Positions 41,669 to 49,535 of a stretch of 64,000 nucleotides of DNA are shown here, piece after piece. How positions within the stretch are numbered: position 1 is the stretch's first letter; every line of letters begins with the position of its first letter. A program made the position numbers and the translations under genes. The notes beneath the pieces are model-generated. The model was given only the letters and a program-made list of their open reading frames with translations, had not been told where the DNA came from and did no database searches. Source of the DNA: Bradyrhizobium sp. dw_411 (GTDB lineage Bacteria; Pseudomonadota; Alphaproteobacteria; Rhizobiales; Xanthobacteraceae); NCBI RefSeq assembly GCF_018449695.1, contig NZ_JAAVUY010000007.1, positions 1 to 64,000 of the forward strand, in the 5' to 3' direction.

Positions 41669-41752
41669 GTGGGGGAAGAAGGACTCGAACCTTCGAAGTC
41701 ATAAGACGGCTGATTTACAGTCAGCTCCCTTTGCCACTCGGGACACTCCCCC
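41667..41752 (-). tRNA. tRNA-Tyr (GTA anticodon)
   Basis: A class II tRNA of 86 nt on the minus strand with a long variable arm and encoded CCA. The anticodon loop CTGTAAA gives GTA (Tyr), and acceptor GGGGGAG pairs with the 3' strand with one wobble. It is divergent from rlmB. Confidence 0.97.
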
Positions 41753-41990
41753 GCTCAACAGCATCGAAACCCACCCGCTAAAATGGCGGCAGATAGGCTA
41801 CCGATGACGTTAATACCGGGGGCCGATGGCGGGCTCCCGGTCGGCGCGTTTATGGCGGAAGGGCAGTGGCAAAGTCAACCAACGCGGCCAGTTAATCCGA
41901 GGCCATTCCGGGGGTTATCAGGCCCTTTGGGACCCCAAATTGCCATTATTCGGAACCCATGACACAAGCTTGGCCCATGAAAGCCTTCCC

Positions 41991-42827
41991 ATGAGCGATC
42001 GCGATCGAAAGTCCAAAAAGCCCAACTTCCGGCGCGGCGGCGGCAAAGGCCCCGAAAGGTCAGGTGATTTCGGCCGCCGGCCGGCCCGCCAGAGCCGTGA
42101 CGCCAGCCCGGACGGCCCGGTCATTCTCTATGGCTGGCACACGGTGGCGGCGGCGCTGGCCAACCCGGAGCGCCAGATCCGCAAGCTGTGGCTGACTGAA
42201 AATGCCGCCCGGCGGCTGGCCGACGACAACATCCAGTTGCAGGTCGCCCCGGAGATCGTGCGGCCCGAGGTGATCGACCGCCGGCTCGGGCCGGATGCCG
42301 TCCATCAGGGCCTTTTGGCCGAAGCCGAGCCCCTGCCCTCGCCCGATATCGATACGCTGGCACAAGAGGGAATCGTGCTGGTGCTCGACCAGATCACCGA
42401 TCCGCACAATGTCGGCGCGATCATGCGCTCGGCCGCAGCCTTTGCGGTCAAGGCCATCGTGACCACAGCGCGTCACAGCCCGGAGGCGACCGGCGTGCTG
42501 GCGAAATCAGCCTCGGGCGCGCTGGAACTGGTTCCGATGGTCACCGTGTCAAATCTGGCGCGCGCGCTCAACGAGATGAACGACCAGGGCTTCATGACGG
42601 TCGGGCTGGACAGCGCCGGCAGCGAAAATCTTGGCACCATCGCCTTGCAGCAGCCGCTGGCGCTGGTGCTCGGCGCCGAGGGCAAGGGCCTGCGGCAATT
42701 GACGCGCGAGACCTGCAGCGTAGTGGCGCGGCTCGACATGCCCGGCGAGATCAAAAGTCTCAACGTGTCGAATGCGGCGGTACTGGCGCTCTATATCGGC
42801 GCCAGCAAGCTTGGCCTGATGGGCTGA
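41991..42827 (+). CDS. rlmB: 23S rRNA (guanosine-2'-O-)-methyltransferase RlmB (TrmH family)
   Basis: A 278-residue SPOUT methyltransferase. A basic N-terminal tail (S-K-K-P-N-F-R-R-G-G-G-K) leads to the substrate-binding domain. The knot has motif 1 N-V-G-A-I-M-R-S-A-A-A-F, motif 2 L-V-L-G-A-E-G-K-G-L and motif 3 I-K-S-L-N-V-S-N-A-A-V-L-A-L. RlmB methylates G2251 of 23S rRNA in the ribosome's P loop. TrmH-family paralogs are hard to separate by eye, but the tRNA-rich setting fits rlmB. The ATG at 41991 was chosen. The frame is open to 41826. Confidence 0.9.
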   Translation: MSDRDRKSKKPNFRRGGGKGPERSGDFGRRPARQSRDASPDGPVILYGWHTVAAALANPERQIRKLWLTENAARRLADDNIQLQVAPEIVRPEVIDRRLGPDAVHQGLLAEAEPLPSPDIDTLAQEGIVLVLDQITDPHNVGAIMRSAAAFAVKAIVTTARHSPEATGVLAKSASGALELVPMVTVSNLARALNEMNDQGFMTVGLDSAGSENLGTIALQQPLALVLGAEGKGLRQLTRETCSVVARLDMPGEIKSLNVSNAAVLALYIGASKLGLMG

Positions 42828-42835
42828 ACCTTCTC

Positions 42836-42872
42836 AAAAAGAAAACGCCCGCTCGCAAGGGCGAACGGGCGT
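42836..42872 (-). terminator. intrinsic terminator for the 42896 gene
   Basis: Read on the minus strand, ACGCCCG pairs with CGGGCGT (42845-42851 and 42866-42872) with a TCGC/GCGA inner stem, then TTTTCTTTTT follows. It ends the minus-strand His/Tyr-rich protein gene and lies just past the rlmB stop. Confidence 0.85.
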
Positions 42873-42895
42873 CGATATCTCTCGGTCATACGCGA

Positions 42896-43393
42896 TCAGT
42901 AATAGCGACGCAGCACGTGCTCGCGATGGCCATAGTGATGGTAGCCGTAACGCGGGCCGTAAGCGCGCGGGGCGTAGCCGTGATGGTAGCCGTAGCGATA
43001 GCCATGCGCATGCCAGGAGCGATAGTGGTGGTGGCCATAGCCGTAGTAGGAGCGATGGTGATAGCCGCCTTCGCGATAGACCGGATAGGGCGCGTAATTG
43101 CCGGGGCCGGAATAGGTCGGGCCCTGATCGACATAGTAGTACTGCTGCTGCACCGGCGCCGGGGCCTCTTCATACTGCTGGACCGGATCGGGCAGACGCT
43201 CGCGATAACCACCGCAGGGGTTGCAGCCTGAATAGACCGGCTGCGGAGCCACATAGACCTGGGGCTGCGCGCACGGGCTGACATAGGCCTGTCCACACGG
43301 CGAGCATCCGCCCAGACCGCATGCCGCCGCGGGCACGGCGCTCGCGGCCACCACGGCCAACGCCGCGACCAATCCTGAAATCATCTGACGCAT
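42896..43393 (-). CDS. secreted Cys-rich and His/Tyr-rich protein
   Basis: A 165-residue exported protein. The signal peptide (L-V-A-A-L-A-V-V-A-A-S-A-V-P-A-A-A) is followed by a Cys-Gly-Pro region (C-G-L-G-G-C-S-P-C-G and later C-N-P-C-G-G). A C-terminal third is rich in Tyr, His, Gly and Arg (Y-G-Y-G-H-H-H-Y-R-S). The composition suggests a disordered, metal-binding cell-envelope protein. No family function is known to me. Confidence 0.8.
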   Translation of the reverse strand: MRQMISGLVAALAVVAASAVPAAACGLGGCSPCGQAYVSPCAQPQVYVAPQPVYSGCNPCGGYRERLPDPVQQYEEAPAPVQQQYYYVDQGPTYSGPGNYAPYPVYREGGYHHRSYYGYGHHHYRSWHAHGYRYGYHHGYAPRAYGPRYGYHHYGHREHVLRRYY

Positions 43394-43445
43394 TTACTCT
43401 CTCCTGTGGGTTGTTTCTTGTTGGCAAAGTCTTGGTTGGACAAGT

Positions 43446-43916
43446 TTACTGCGGAAGCCCTTGCGGGATTTTTGGAAGAGTCCGGGGGTTCCGATACTGA
43501 AAGTCCTGCGGCGGCGCTTCGATCACCGCCGGCGGATAGAAAGGAACGGCAGGCTGCACCGGCTGCGGGGTCGATTGCGCCGACCATGATTGATGATAAC
43601 TCTCGCCCTGCTGCGGCCGGCCATTCGATGGCGGCTCGATTTCCAGGCGGCCATAGCCCGGCACGCGGCCGGAACTCGGATAATAGTGACCGACATGCGG
43701 TTCGGGGTCGGCGTAGTGCCCACCGTAGATGGTCGGCTGCACATGGATGCCCTTGCCGAGGCCCCAATCGCCCTCGACGACGGCATAGGAGGCGTCGATG
43801 CCGTTAATAAAGACGGGCACGCCGGCACGGCCGGGAATGACGATCACGGGGCCGCTGTCGGCGAACGCCGCCGCGGTGGTCGCGATCAAAAAAGCTCCTG
43901 CAAATGCCGCACGCAT
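43446..43916 (-). CDS. secreted protein, Pro-rich tail, function unknown
   Basis: A 156-residue exported protein. The signal peptide ends A-A-A-F-A-D, then V-I-V-I-P-G-R-A-G-V-P-V-F-I-N-G-I-D-A-S-Y and V-V-E-G-D-W-G-L form a small conserved-looking domain. A Pro/Gln-rich C-terminal half (P-Q-P-V-Q-P-A-V-P-F-Y-P-P) is likely disordered. It lies 52 nt upstream of the His/Tyr-rich gene on the same strand, so the two probably form an operon of envelope proteins. Confidence 0.75.
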   Translation of the reverse strand: MRAAFAGAFLIATTAAAFADSGPVIVIPGRAGVPVFINGIDASYAVVEGDWGLGKGIHVQPTIYGGHYADPEPHVGHYYPSSGRVPGYGRLEIEPPSNGRPQQGESYHQSWSAQSTPQPVQPAVPFYPPAVIEAPPQDFQYRNPRTLPKIPQGLPQ

Positions 43917-44075
43917 GACGCCGTGTCCCGATTACAGGCGGCACCCTAATCGAACGCTTGAGAGCAAGAGTTAAGGCCGCCAGCCAAACTGCCGGTAAGC
44001 CTAACGCCTAAGCCTTCACGCTCCGTCAATTGCGAGCGATCACGGTATCGGAATCTTAATATCGGTTAACCGGCG

Positions 44076-44771
44076 TTACACGAACGCCGTCTCGACGATG
44101 GTCCGCATGCCGATCGCGATGGTGACGAGGCCGACCGCGCCCTGCAGCCCGCTATTGGCAAATGTCAGCCAGCGCGCGGAGACCGCGAGCGGCACCGCAA
44201 TGACCGTCGACAGTGCGCCCATTCCGATCATCGAGCCCACGCCAAACAGCGCGACATAACCGAGCCCGACCGCAACACTGGGGGCCTGCGACACGGTGAG
44301 CACCAGAAGCGCCGCCGAACCCGCCATGCCGTGCATCAGTCCGACCAGCAGCGTGCGCCAGCGAAAGCCGTGCGCATGCATGTGGGGCGCGCGGGCGTGC
44401 GGGACGGCCTCGCCGGCATGGCTGTGCGCGTGGACATGCACGATGCCGTCGCCGTGGCTGTGCTTGTGAAAATGCACGCGGTCGCGCCACAGCCGCCACA
44501 ATACATGGGCGCCGAGACCGACCAGCATGATGCCGACCGCGGTCTCGATCGGTTGCGACAGATGCTCGGGAATGGCGTGGCCGAGCACCAGCGCAGCACC
44601 AGCGAACGCGAACAATGTCAGGGTGTGGCCGAGCCCCCAGGTCAGGCCATGCTTGATGATATCGCCGACATGGGTGCGGCGCGCGGCGATGCTGGAGACC
44701 GCCGCGATATGGTCGGCCTCCATCGCGTGCTGCATGCCCAACAGAAACCCAAGCCCCAGAATTCCAAACAT
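44076..44771 (-). CDS. NiCoT-like nickel/cobalt permease with His-rich loop
   Basis: A 231-residue inner-membrane protein with about six helices. H-A-M-E-A-D-H (residues 15-21) matches the H-x4-D-H signature of nickel/cobalt transporters. A cytoplasmic loop near residues 100-135 is very His-rich (H-F-H-K-H-S-H-G-D, H-V-H-A-H-S-H). It is shorter than classical NixA/HoxN and close to UreH-like permeases. Nickel uptake for urease or hydrogenase is plausible, but neither is encoded in the window. Confidence 0.88.
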   Translation of the reverse strand: MFGILGLGFLLGMQHAMEADHIAAVSSIAARRTHVGDIIKHGLTWGLGHTLTLFAFAGAALVLGHAIPEHLSQPIETAVGIMLVGLGAHVLWRLWRDRVHFHKHSHGDGIVHVHAHSHAGEAVPHARAPHMHAHGFRWRTLLVGLMHGMAGSAALLVLTVSQAPSVAVGLGYVALFGVGSMIGMGALSTVIAVPLAVSARWLTFANSGLQGAVGLVTIAIGMRTIVETAFV

Positions 44772-44788
44772 GTCTTGCCTGCCCCGCC

Positions 44789-44806
44789 CCGCCGGAAAAT
44801 CGGCGG
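44789..44806. promoter_or_regulatory. hairpin CCGCCG-N6-CGGCGG in the permease leader
   Basis: Perfect 6-bp arms lie 18-35 nt before the permease ATG. It would fold in the 5' leader and could affect translation. No known riboswitch consensus is visible. Confidence 0.35.
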
Positions 44807-45059
44807 CCCTGCGACTAATTGAACCGGTTCAGGCGATGAATGGAAAGCGTTATTGCAGTTTGTGCCAAGCGCGGCTGGTTTGGCGCAAGATGCGACAAAA
44901 CGCGCAACGATAAAGCACGTGGCCACCAACCCTCAGAAGAGCTTTGTGGCGCCGGGTTCACGTGCCTCTCACATCCATTTGACCCTGCGGGGGACTTCGG
45001 AACCGGCTTGCCTGTCCATACTTGTTTGGGTGCGTTGTCCGAACGAGGAGGAGAAATCC

Positions 45060-45320
45060 ATGACAAAAATGAAGATGATTGGCGCGGCCATCATCCTTTC
45101 TTCCGCGATTGCAGGACCCGCGATGGCGCAGCCCGTGGCGTCCCAATACGGTTATGGACAGAGCGCCTATTGCGCGACCCGCGAGCCGGGAAATCCATTT
45201 AGCGAGCAAGACGATTACCAGGCGTGGAGCGCCTGGCGAAGCAGAGGTGGCTGGGATAGCCGCGGCGATAACGCTTGCCTTCGCGATCCCCAGATTCACT
45301 ATCGGCAGGCCGGCTTCTAG
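45060..45320 (+). CDS. small secreted protein, DYQAWS family
   Basis: An 86-residue exported protein. The signal peptide ends A-G-P-A-M-A-Q. The mature part has D-D-Y-Q-A-W-S-A-W-R-S-R-G-G-W-D-S-R-G-D and two cysteines. The protein encoded at 48989 shares D-Y-Q-A-W-S-x-W-x3-G-x-W-D-x-R-G, so they are paralogs about 4 kb apart. The ATG follows GGAGGAGAAATCC, a very strong ribosome-binding site. The function is unknown. Confidence 0.78.
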   Translation: MTKMKMIGAAIILSSAIAGPAMAQPVASQYGYGQSAYCATREPGNPFSEQDDYQAWSAWRSRGGWDSRGDNACLRDPQIHYRQAGF

Positions 45321-45345
45321 TCCGGCCGCGCGATCTCACGGGCGT

Positions 45346-45369
45346 AAAAAAGGCGGCCTCGCGGCCGCC
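45346..45369 (-). terminator. intrinsic terminator for the 45428 gene
   Basis: On the minus strand GGCGGCC pairs with GGCCGCC around a 4-nt loop, followed by TTTTTT. The stem may also slow plus-strand transcription from 45060. Confidence 0.75.
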
Positions 45370-45427
45370 CCGTTCCACGAGGAGTTTTTGTGCGCGTGGC
45401 GCCGCGCGCTTGAGTCTTCGGCCTAAA

Positions 45428-45718
45428 TTATCTGCCAATGCAACTTTTCAAATAGCGTGTTCGCGTATCCCTTTCGGCATCGGCATCGCCTGCGGAAACA
45501 CCGAGACACCATTCGTAATGAACCGCAAAATCGGTCGACCAGCGCGTGCCCTGAAAATGGCTCGCGCAGGCGGGCTCGATCAATCTGCCGCGCACCTGAT
45601 TGAGTGCGGCCTTCGCATAGGGTTTGCAAAAAGCGGGATCCGCTGCATGCGCCACGGTCAGCGTTGAGAGAAATACCGACAAGACAAATGCAATAGCGGA
45701 CGCCGGTCTGTTCGCCAT
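45428..45718 (-). CDS. small secreted Cys protein
   Basis: A 96-residue exported protein. The signal peptide (I-A-F-V-L-S-V-F-L-S-T-L-T-V-A-H-A-A) precedes D-P-A-F-C-K-P-Y-A-K-A-A-L-N-Q-V. The pattern continues with P-A-C, G-T-R-W-S-T-D, H-Y-E-W-C and a late K-S-C, four cysteines in total. I recall similar F-C-x-x-Y-A...W-C proteins as common hypothetical proteins in Bradyrhizobium. The ATG at 45718 follows GAAAGG. Confidence 0.75.
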   Translation of the reverse strand: MANRPASAIAFVLSVFLSTLTVAHAADPAFCKPYAKAALNQVRGRLIEPACASHFQGTRWSTDFAVHYEWCLGVSAGDADAERDTRTRYLKSCIGR

Positions 45719-45964
45719 GTTGCCTTTCCAGGATGTCGATTTTCCAAGATACCGATTTTGCTTTGGCGGTCTTGAGACCGCAGCGGGGATCACTGGCAGA
45801 GGGAAACTAATCGCGCGTTAAACATCGGTAACCTGCCCCCGCCGCCACGACCGGCGTGTGTCCGAATCACGCGTTGTCATTGTATGCTGAGGCCGCCGCA
45901 CGCAGCCGGATTGGCAGAGGTAGAGCCAAATTGATCGGCCGCGGAATCTCGCCGGAGGCTGCAA

Positions 45965-46291
45965 GTGCGCTCAGCCCTTGCTCTATTGATCACGTTGTCG
46001 TGCGCCGGATGCGCGGACTTCCAGAAGCTGGTGGCGCAGACGCCCCCGCCGGCCGCTGTGCCGGTTGCGTCTTCCACAACCTCTTCTCCGGCAACCACGT
46101 CTGCAACAACCTCCACTGTGCCCCCCAAGCCGCTTCCAGTGGCGGAAACTGTGCCGGCACCCCGGTTCGAATGCAGCGATGGCACGATTTCCAGTTCGCA
46201 GGACGCCTGCCAGATCGCGATGGCCCGTGCCCGCCTGCCAGCGTCCAACAGCATTTCCCCAAGCCCTGTTTCCTCAAGTCCGGCGCGGTAA
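45965..46291 (+). CDS. putative small lipoprotein
   Basis: A 108-residue protein. A short hydrophobic leader L-A-L-L-I-T-L-S-C-A-G-C ends in a lipobox-like C-A-G-C, so it is probably lipidated at the second Cys. A Thr/Ser/Pro/Ala-rich linker (about residues 25-60) leads to a small domain with two Cys (F-E-C-S-D-G, D-A-C-Q-I-A). The GTG start follows GGAGGCTGCAA. A longer overlapping frame at 45856 looks like a shadow. Confidence 0.65.
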   Translation: MRSALALLITLSCAGCADFQKLVAQTPPPAAVPVASSTTSSPATTSATTSTVPPKPLPVAETVPAPRFECSDGTISSSQDACQIAMARARLPASNSISPSPVSSSPAR

Positions 46292-46333
46292 TCGGGAACT
46301 CTAACACGTAATTTAATGGCAGGGCTGGTGGGC

Positions 46334-46361
46334 CCTACCTACCTTCCCAGAGGTAGCTAGG
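46334..46361. repeat. 28-bp imperfect palindrome
   Basis: CCTAcCTACCT and AGGTAGcTAGG pair at 10 of 11 positions around the loop TCCCAG. It lies in the gap before the two-component system and could be a terminator of the lipoprotein gene or an operator. Confidence 0.4.
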
Positions 46362-46569
46362 TCACGCTTGTTTGAATGCGTGTCAGGCGGGCGCATAGCG
46401 CATGCCATCCGGTATTCCCTTGAGTGGCGCTGCCGCGTAATTAACTTCGAAACATTCGGCATTGCAGGGCGTTTGACATATGGTGGCATCAGTCTCGGGC
46501 AAACGTACCGCTCCGGCTAGTGAGCGCCCGGGCACCGCGGCTAAATTCGCAGGTGTTGAGGTCCGCTCG

Positions 46570-47247
46570 ATGACAAAATTGCTTCTGATCGAGGACGACG
46601 CCGAAACGGCCGAGGAAATCACCGCCGAACTCGCCGATTGCGGCTTTGTCGTCGAATGGGCCTCCAACGGTATCGACGGTCTCGACAAGGCGCGCGCGTT
46701 GCGGCCCGATGCGATGATCGTCGATCGGCTGCTGCCGGGCATGGATGGCCTCACGGTGATCGAGGCGCTGCGGAAAGATCAGGTGCGCACGCCCGTGCTG
46801 GTGCTGAGTGCGCTCGGTGCGGTCGACGACCGCGTGCGCGGATTGCGGATGGGCGGCGACGACTACCTCACCAAGCCGTTCGCCTTCGTGGAACTGATTG
46901 CGCGGATCGAAGCGCTGCTGCGGCGCCCGGCCGAATCGCGCGACCGCACGCTGCGGGCCGGCCCGCTTGAACTCGATCTGATCGAGCGCACCGTCAAGCG
47001 CGGAGATCGCGTGATCGATCTGTTGCCGCGCGAATTTCGTCTGCTCGAATACATGATGCAGCGATGCGACCAGTTGCTGACGCGGGCAATGCTGCTCGAG
47101 GAAGTCTGGAATTACAAATTCGTCCCGGCGACCAATCTGGTCGATGTGCATATGGGCCGGCTGCGGCACAAGGTCGATGGCCCCGGCGACATCCCGATGA
47201 TTCACAATGTCCGAGGCACCGGATTCATCCTTCGCACCGGGGTATAA
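46570..47247 (+). CDS. OmpR/PhoB-family response regulator
   Basis: A 225-residue regulator. The receiver domain has the acidic pair Glu8/Asp9-Asp10, phosphoacceptor Asp52 (I-V-D-R-L-L-P-G-M-D) and Lys102 (T-K-P-F). The C-terminal winged helix contains L-L-P-R-E-F-R-L-L-E-Y-M-M-Q and the recognition region V-D-V-H-M-G-R-L-R-H-K-V. It is followed after 1 nt by its histidine kinase. The ATG at 46570 is preferred, because the frame back to 46480 lacks receiver-domain sequence. Confidence 0.95.
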   Translation: MTKLLLIEDDAETAEEITAELADCGFVVEWASNGIDGLDKARALRPDAMIVDRLLPGMDGLTVIEALRKDQVRTPVLVLSALGAVDDRVRGLRMGGDDYLTKPFAFVELIARIEALLRRPAESRDRTLRAGPLELDLIERTVKRGDRVIDLLPREFRLLEYMMQRCDQLLTRAMLLEEVWNYKFVPATNLVDVHMGRLRHKVDGPGDIPMIHNVRGTGFILRTGV

Positions 47248-47248
47248 A

Positions 47249-48703
47249 GTGCCCCGGATGCGGTCGCCGCAGTTCATCCAGTCGACCACCTTCCGCTGGG
47301 CACTGACCGTGGCCGGCATATTGGCGATCTTCGTCACCCTGCTGTTCGGCTTTATCTACTGGAAGACCGACAAATATCTGGTGGCGCGATCCGACAGCAT
47401 GATCGCCGGCAATTTGAATATCATTGCGGCGGTGCCCGAAGAGGATCGCCGATTGCATGCGATCGATCAGCATTTGAAGGAAGATCCTCGCAGCGTTCAG
47501 TATGCCGGACTGTTCGATGCGAACGGCGCCAGGCTTGGCGGCAATCTGGAGCGGCTCCCCCCCGATCTCAAGCTGGATGATTCAGTTCAGCGCGTCGCGG
47601 TCGAGAAGGTGCTTCCGGACGGCAATGAGGAAAATCGCGTCATCCGCGCCATCGCCAGACTGATGCCAAACGGCAACGTGCTGGTGATCGGACGCGAAGT
47701 CGATGAAGCCAATAAAATTTCCCATGTCGTGGGTCTCGCCGTCACGCTCGGTCTGTTGCCGGGCTTCTGCCTGTGCCTGCTTGCCGGAGCGTGGCTGAGC
47801 GTGCGCGCCCAGAACCGCGTCGAGGAAATCAACCAGCGGGTCCAGCGCATCATCGCCGGCGATCTGCGCGAGCGGCTTCCCTATCGCTCCGTCGATGAGC
47901 CGCTGTCGAAACTGGCGATCATCGTCAACGGCATGCTCGACAAGATGGAGACGATGATCCATGCGCTGGCCGGCGTCGGCAACGATATCGCCCATGACGT
48001 GCGAACGCCGCTGACGCGCGCCCGGCTCACGCTGGAGCGCGGACGCACCAACGCCACCTCGCTGGATCAGCTTCAGGACGTCGTCGACCGGTCGATTGCG
48101 GGCATCGATCAGGCCCTGACGATCGTGACCGCACTGCTGCGGCTCGCGGAAATCGAAAACAGCCGGCGCTCGGCCGGCTTCGGCGAAGTCGCCCTCGACG
48201 ACATGCTGGAAGAGATCGGCGATATCTACGAACCGATCGCGGAGAACAAGAATATCGCGCTGCGCATTGAAGCGTCGCGGCACATGACCGTGCGCGGCGA
48301 CCGCGACCTGCTGGTCGAGGCGGTCGCCAATCTGGTCGACAACGCCATCAAGTTCACGCCGGAAGGCGGCAAGGTCGGTATCGAATTGACGCGCGGCGAA
48401 GGCGCTGTCGTCGTGCGCGTCACCGACACCGGTTGCGGCATCAGCGCATCGGAGCGCGATGCCGTGCAGCGGCGTTTCTATCGCTCCGACAAGATCAGAA
48501 ACACACCGGGCGTCGGCCTTGGCCTCAACCTCGTGACCGCGATCGTGAAATTGCACGGCTTCCGTCTGAAAATCTTCTCCGGCCCGGGTTGCCGCGTGGA
48601 GATTATTTGCCCGGATGGACCGACCTGGACGCAATCGGGACTGGCAAGCACACCGATCGAAAACGTGATGCCGTCACCGGCAGCCGTCCCGTCCGGCACG
48701 TAA
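47249..48703 (+). CDS. sensor histidine kinase
   Basis: A 484-residue membrane kinase. One helix near residues 15-38 and a second near 160-185 flank a periplasmic sensor of about 120 residues. A HAMP domain follows, then the H-box N-D-I-A-H-D-V-R-T-P-L (His249), N-box L-V-D-N-A-I-K-F-T-P, G1 D-T-G-C-G-I and G2 G-V-G-L-G-L-N-L-V. It is co-transcribed with the response regulator. The GTG at 47249 follows GGGGT, although an ATG at 47258 is possible. The signal is unknown. Confidence 0.94.
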   Translation: MPRMRSPQFIQSTTFRWALTVAGILAIFVTLLFGFIYWKTDKYLVARSDSMIAGNLNIIAAVPEEDRRLHAIDQHLKEDPRSVQYAGLFDANGARLGGNLERLPPDLKLDDSVQRVAVEKVLPDGNEENRVIRAIARLMPNGNVLVIGREVDEANKISHVVGLAVTLGLLPGFCLCLLAGAWLSVRAQNRVEEINQRVQRIIAGDLRERLPYRSVDEPLSKLAIIVNGMLDKMETMIHALAGVGNDIAHDVRTPLTRARLTLERGRTNATSLDQLQDVVDRSIAGIDQALTIVTALLRLAEIENSRRSAGFGEVALDDMLEEIGDIYEPIAENKNIALRIEASRHMTVRGDRDLLVEAVANLVDNAIKFTPEGGKVGIELTRGEGAVVVRVTDTGCGISASERDAVQRRFYRSDKIRNTPGVGLGLNLVTAIVKLHGFRLKIFSGPGCRVEIICPDGPTWTQSGLASTPIENVMPSPAAVPSGT

Positions 48704-48988
48704 CAAGGCCGTCAGCCCCACCGCCAATTCTTCAGCAGATTTAATCTGCGCTGTTCCGCGTGACGTTTCGTTGCCGCAGACACATCTAGAAACTAACAGA
48801 CAATTTAGCGTTCTAACGCCCAATTTAATGGCGGCGCGAAGGCTGCGGATTAGTGTCGCAATACGCTTCCGATAACGCACAGACAGCATTGAGCGGAAGT
48901 TCGGACGGAATTTCATCCCGTCATGATGCAGGACGAAGACAACGAGGCGCATGTGTCTCGACTTCATGTCCGATTAACGGAGAAAAAA

Positions 48989-49255
48989 ATGCAAAAGACC
49001 GCTTTGACAATTTTCGGCGCGTTGCTGGTTGCCGGCTCATTGGTTCAAATGGCTTCGGCGACTGAACATCACGTGCGCAAGCACCGGGTGCACGCTGTCG
49101 CCAGCGAGCAGTTCCTCAACGCCAATAACGCGGTGCACGCCAACGCCGTCTGCACGGGCCGGGAAGTCGGCAACAGCCACGACAGGGACAGCGACTATCA
49201 GGCGTGGAGCAACTGGGAAGCCGGCGGCTCCTGGGATGTCCGCGGCGGCTGCTGA
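48989..49255 (+). CDS. small secreted protein, DYQAWS family
   Basis: An 88-residue exported protein. The signal peptide (A-L-T-I-F-G-A-L-L-V-A-G-S-L-V-Q-M-A-S-A) is followed by a His-rich piece and then D-S-D-Y-Q-A-W-S-N-W-E-A-G-G-S-W-D-V-R-G-G-C. It matches the paralog at 45060 in the terminal motif but differs before it. The ATG follows CGGAGAAAAAA. A terminator lies downstream. The function is unknown. Confidence 0.78.
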   Translation: MQKTALTIFGALLVAGSLVQMASATEHHVRKHRVHAVASEQFLNANNAVHANAVCTGREVGNSHDRDSDYQAWSNWEAGGSWDVRGGC

Positions 49256-49331
49256 TCGATGCAGCGTTTGATGCGCTGACACTCGCAGCCCATCATTCAC
49301 GACAAAAACAAGAAATGACACCAAGCAAAAT

Positions 49332-49357
49332 GGGCGGCCTCTGGCCGCCCCTTTTTT
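49332..49357 (+). terminator. intrinsic terminator
   Basis: GGGCGGCC and GGCCGCCC pair around TCT, followed by C and TTTTTT. It ends the 48989 gene. Confidence 0.88.
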
Positions 49358-49435
49358 GTGTCCATCTTCAACGGAAATCGCGAAGCGTGACGCCGCACAG
49401 CATCGGCAGCAGCAGGAAAGCTGACGCGACCCATA

Positions 49436-49535
49436 GCGTTTTCGAGCGAAGTGGGTACCGGTTCGCGTAAAGAAAACGCGTCAAAACAAAAGACTAGACC
49501 CGGTTCTGATTCAATCAGAACCGATAAGGCTCTAG
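49436..49535. repeat. composite palindromic repeat, about 100 bp
   Basis: Three nested inverted repeats are present: GCGTTTTC/GAAAACGC (49436-49443, 49472-49479); CTAGA-CC/GGCTCTAG (49494-49500, 49528-49535); and the perfect CGGTTCTGAT-TCA-ATCAGAACCG (49501-49523). I recall nearly the same sequence as a dispersed intergenic repeat in Bradyrhizobium. It supplies the stop codon of the next gene. Confidence 0.75.

Noticed and set aside
45856..46311. 151-residue plus-strand frame
   Set aside because: It overlaps the lipoprotein gene at 45965, which has a better ribosome-binding site and a lipobox.
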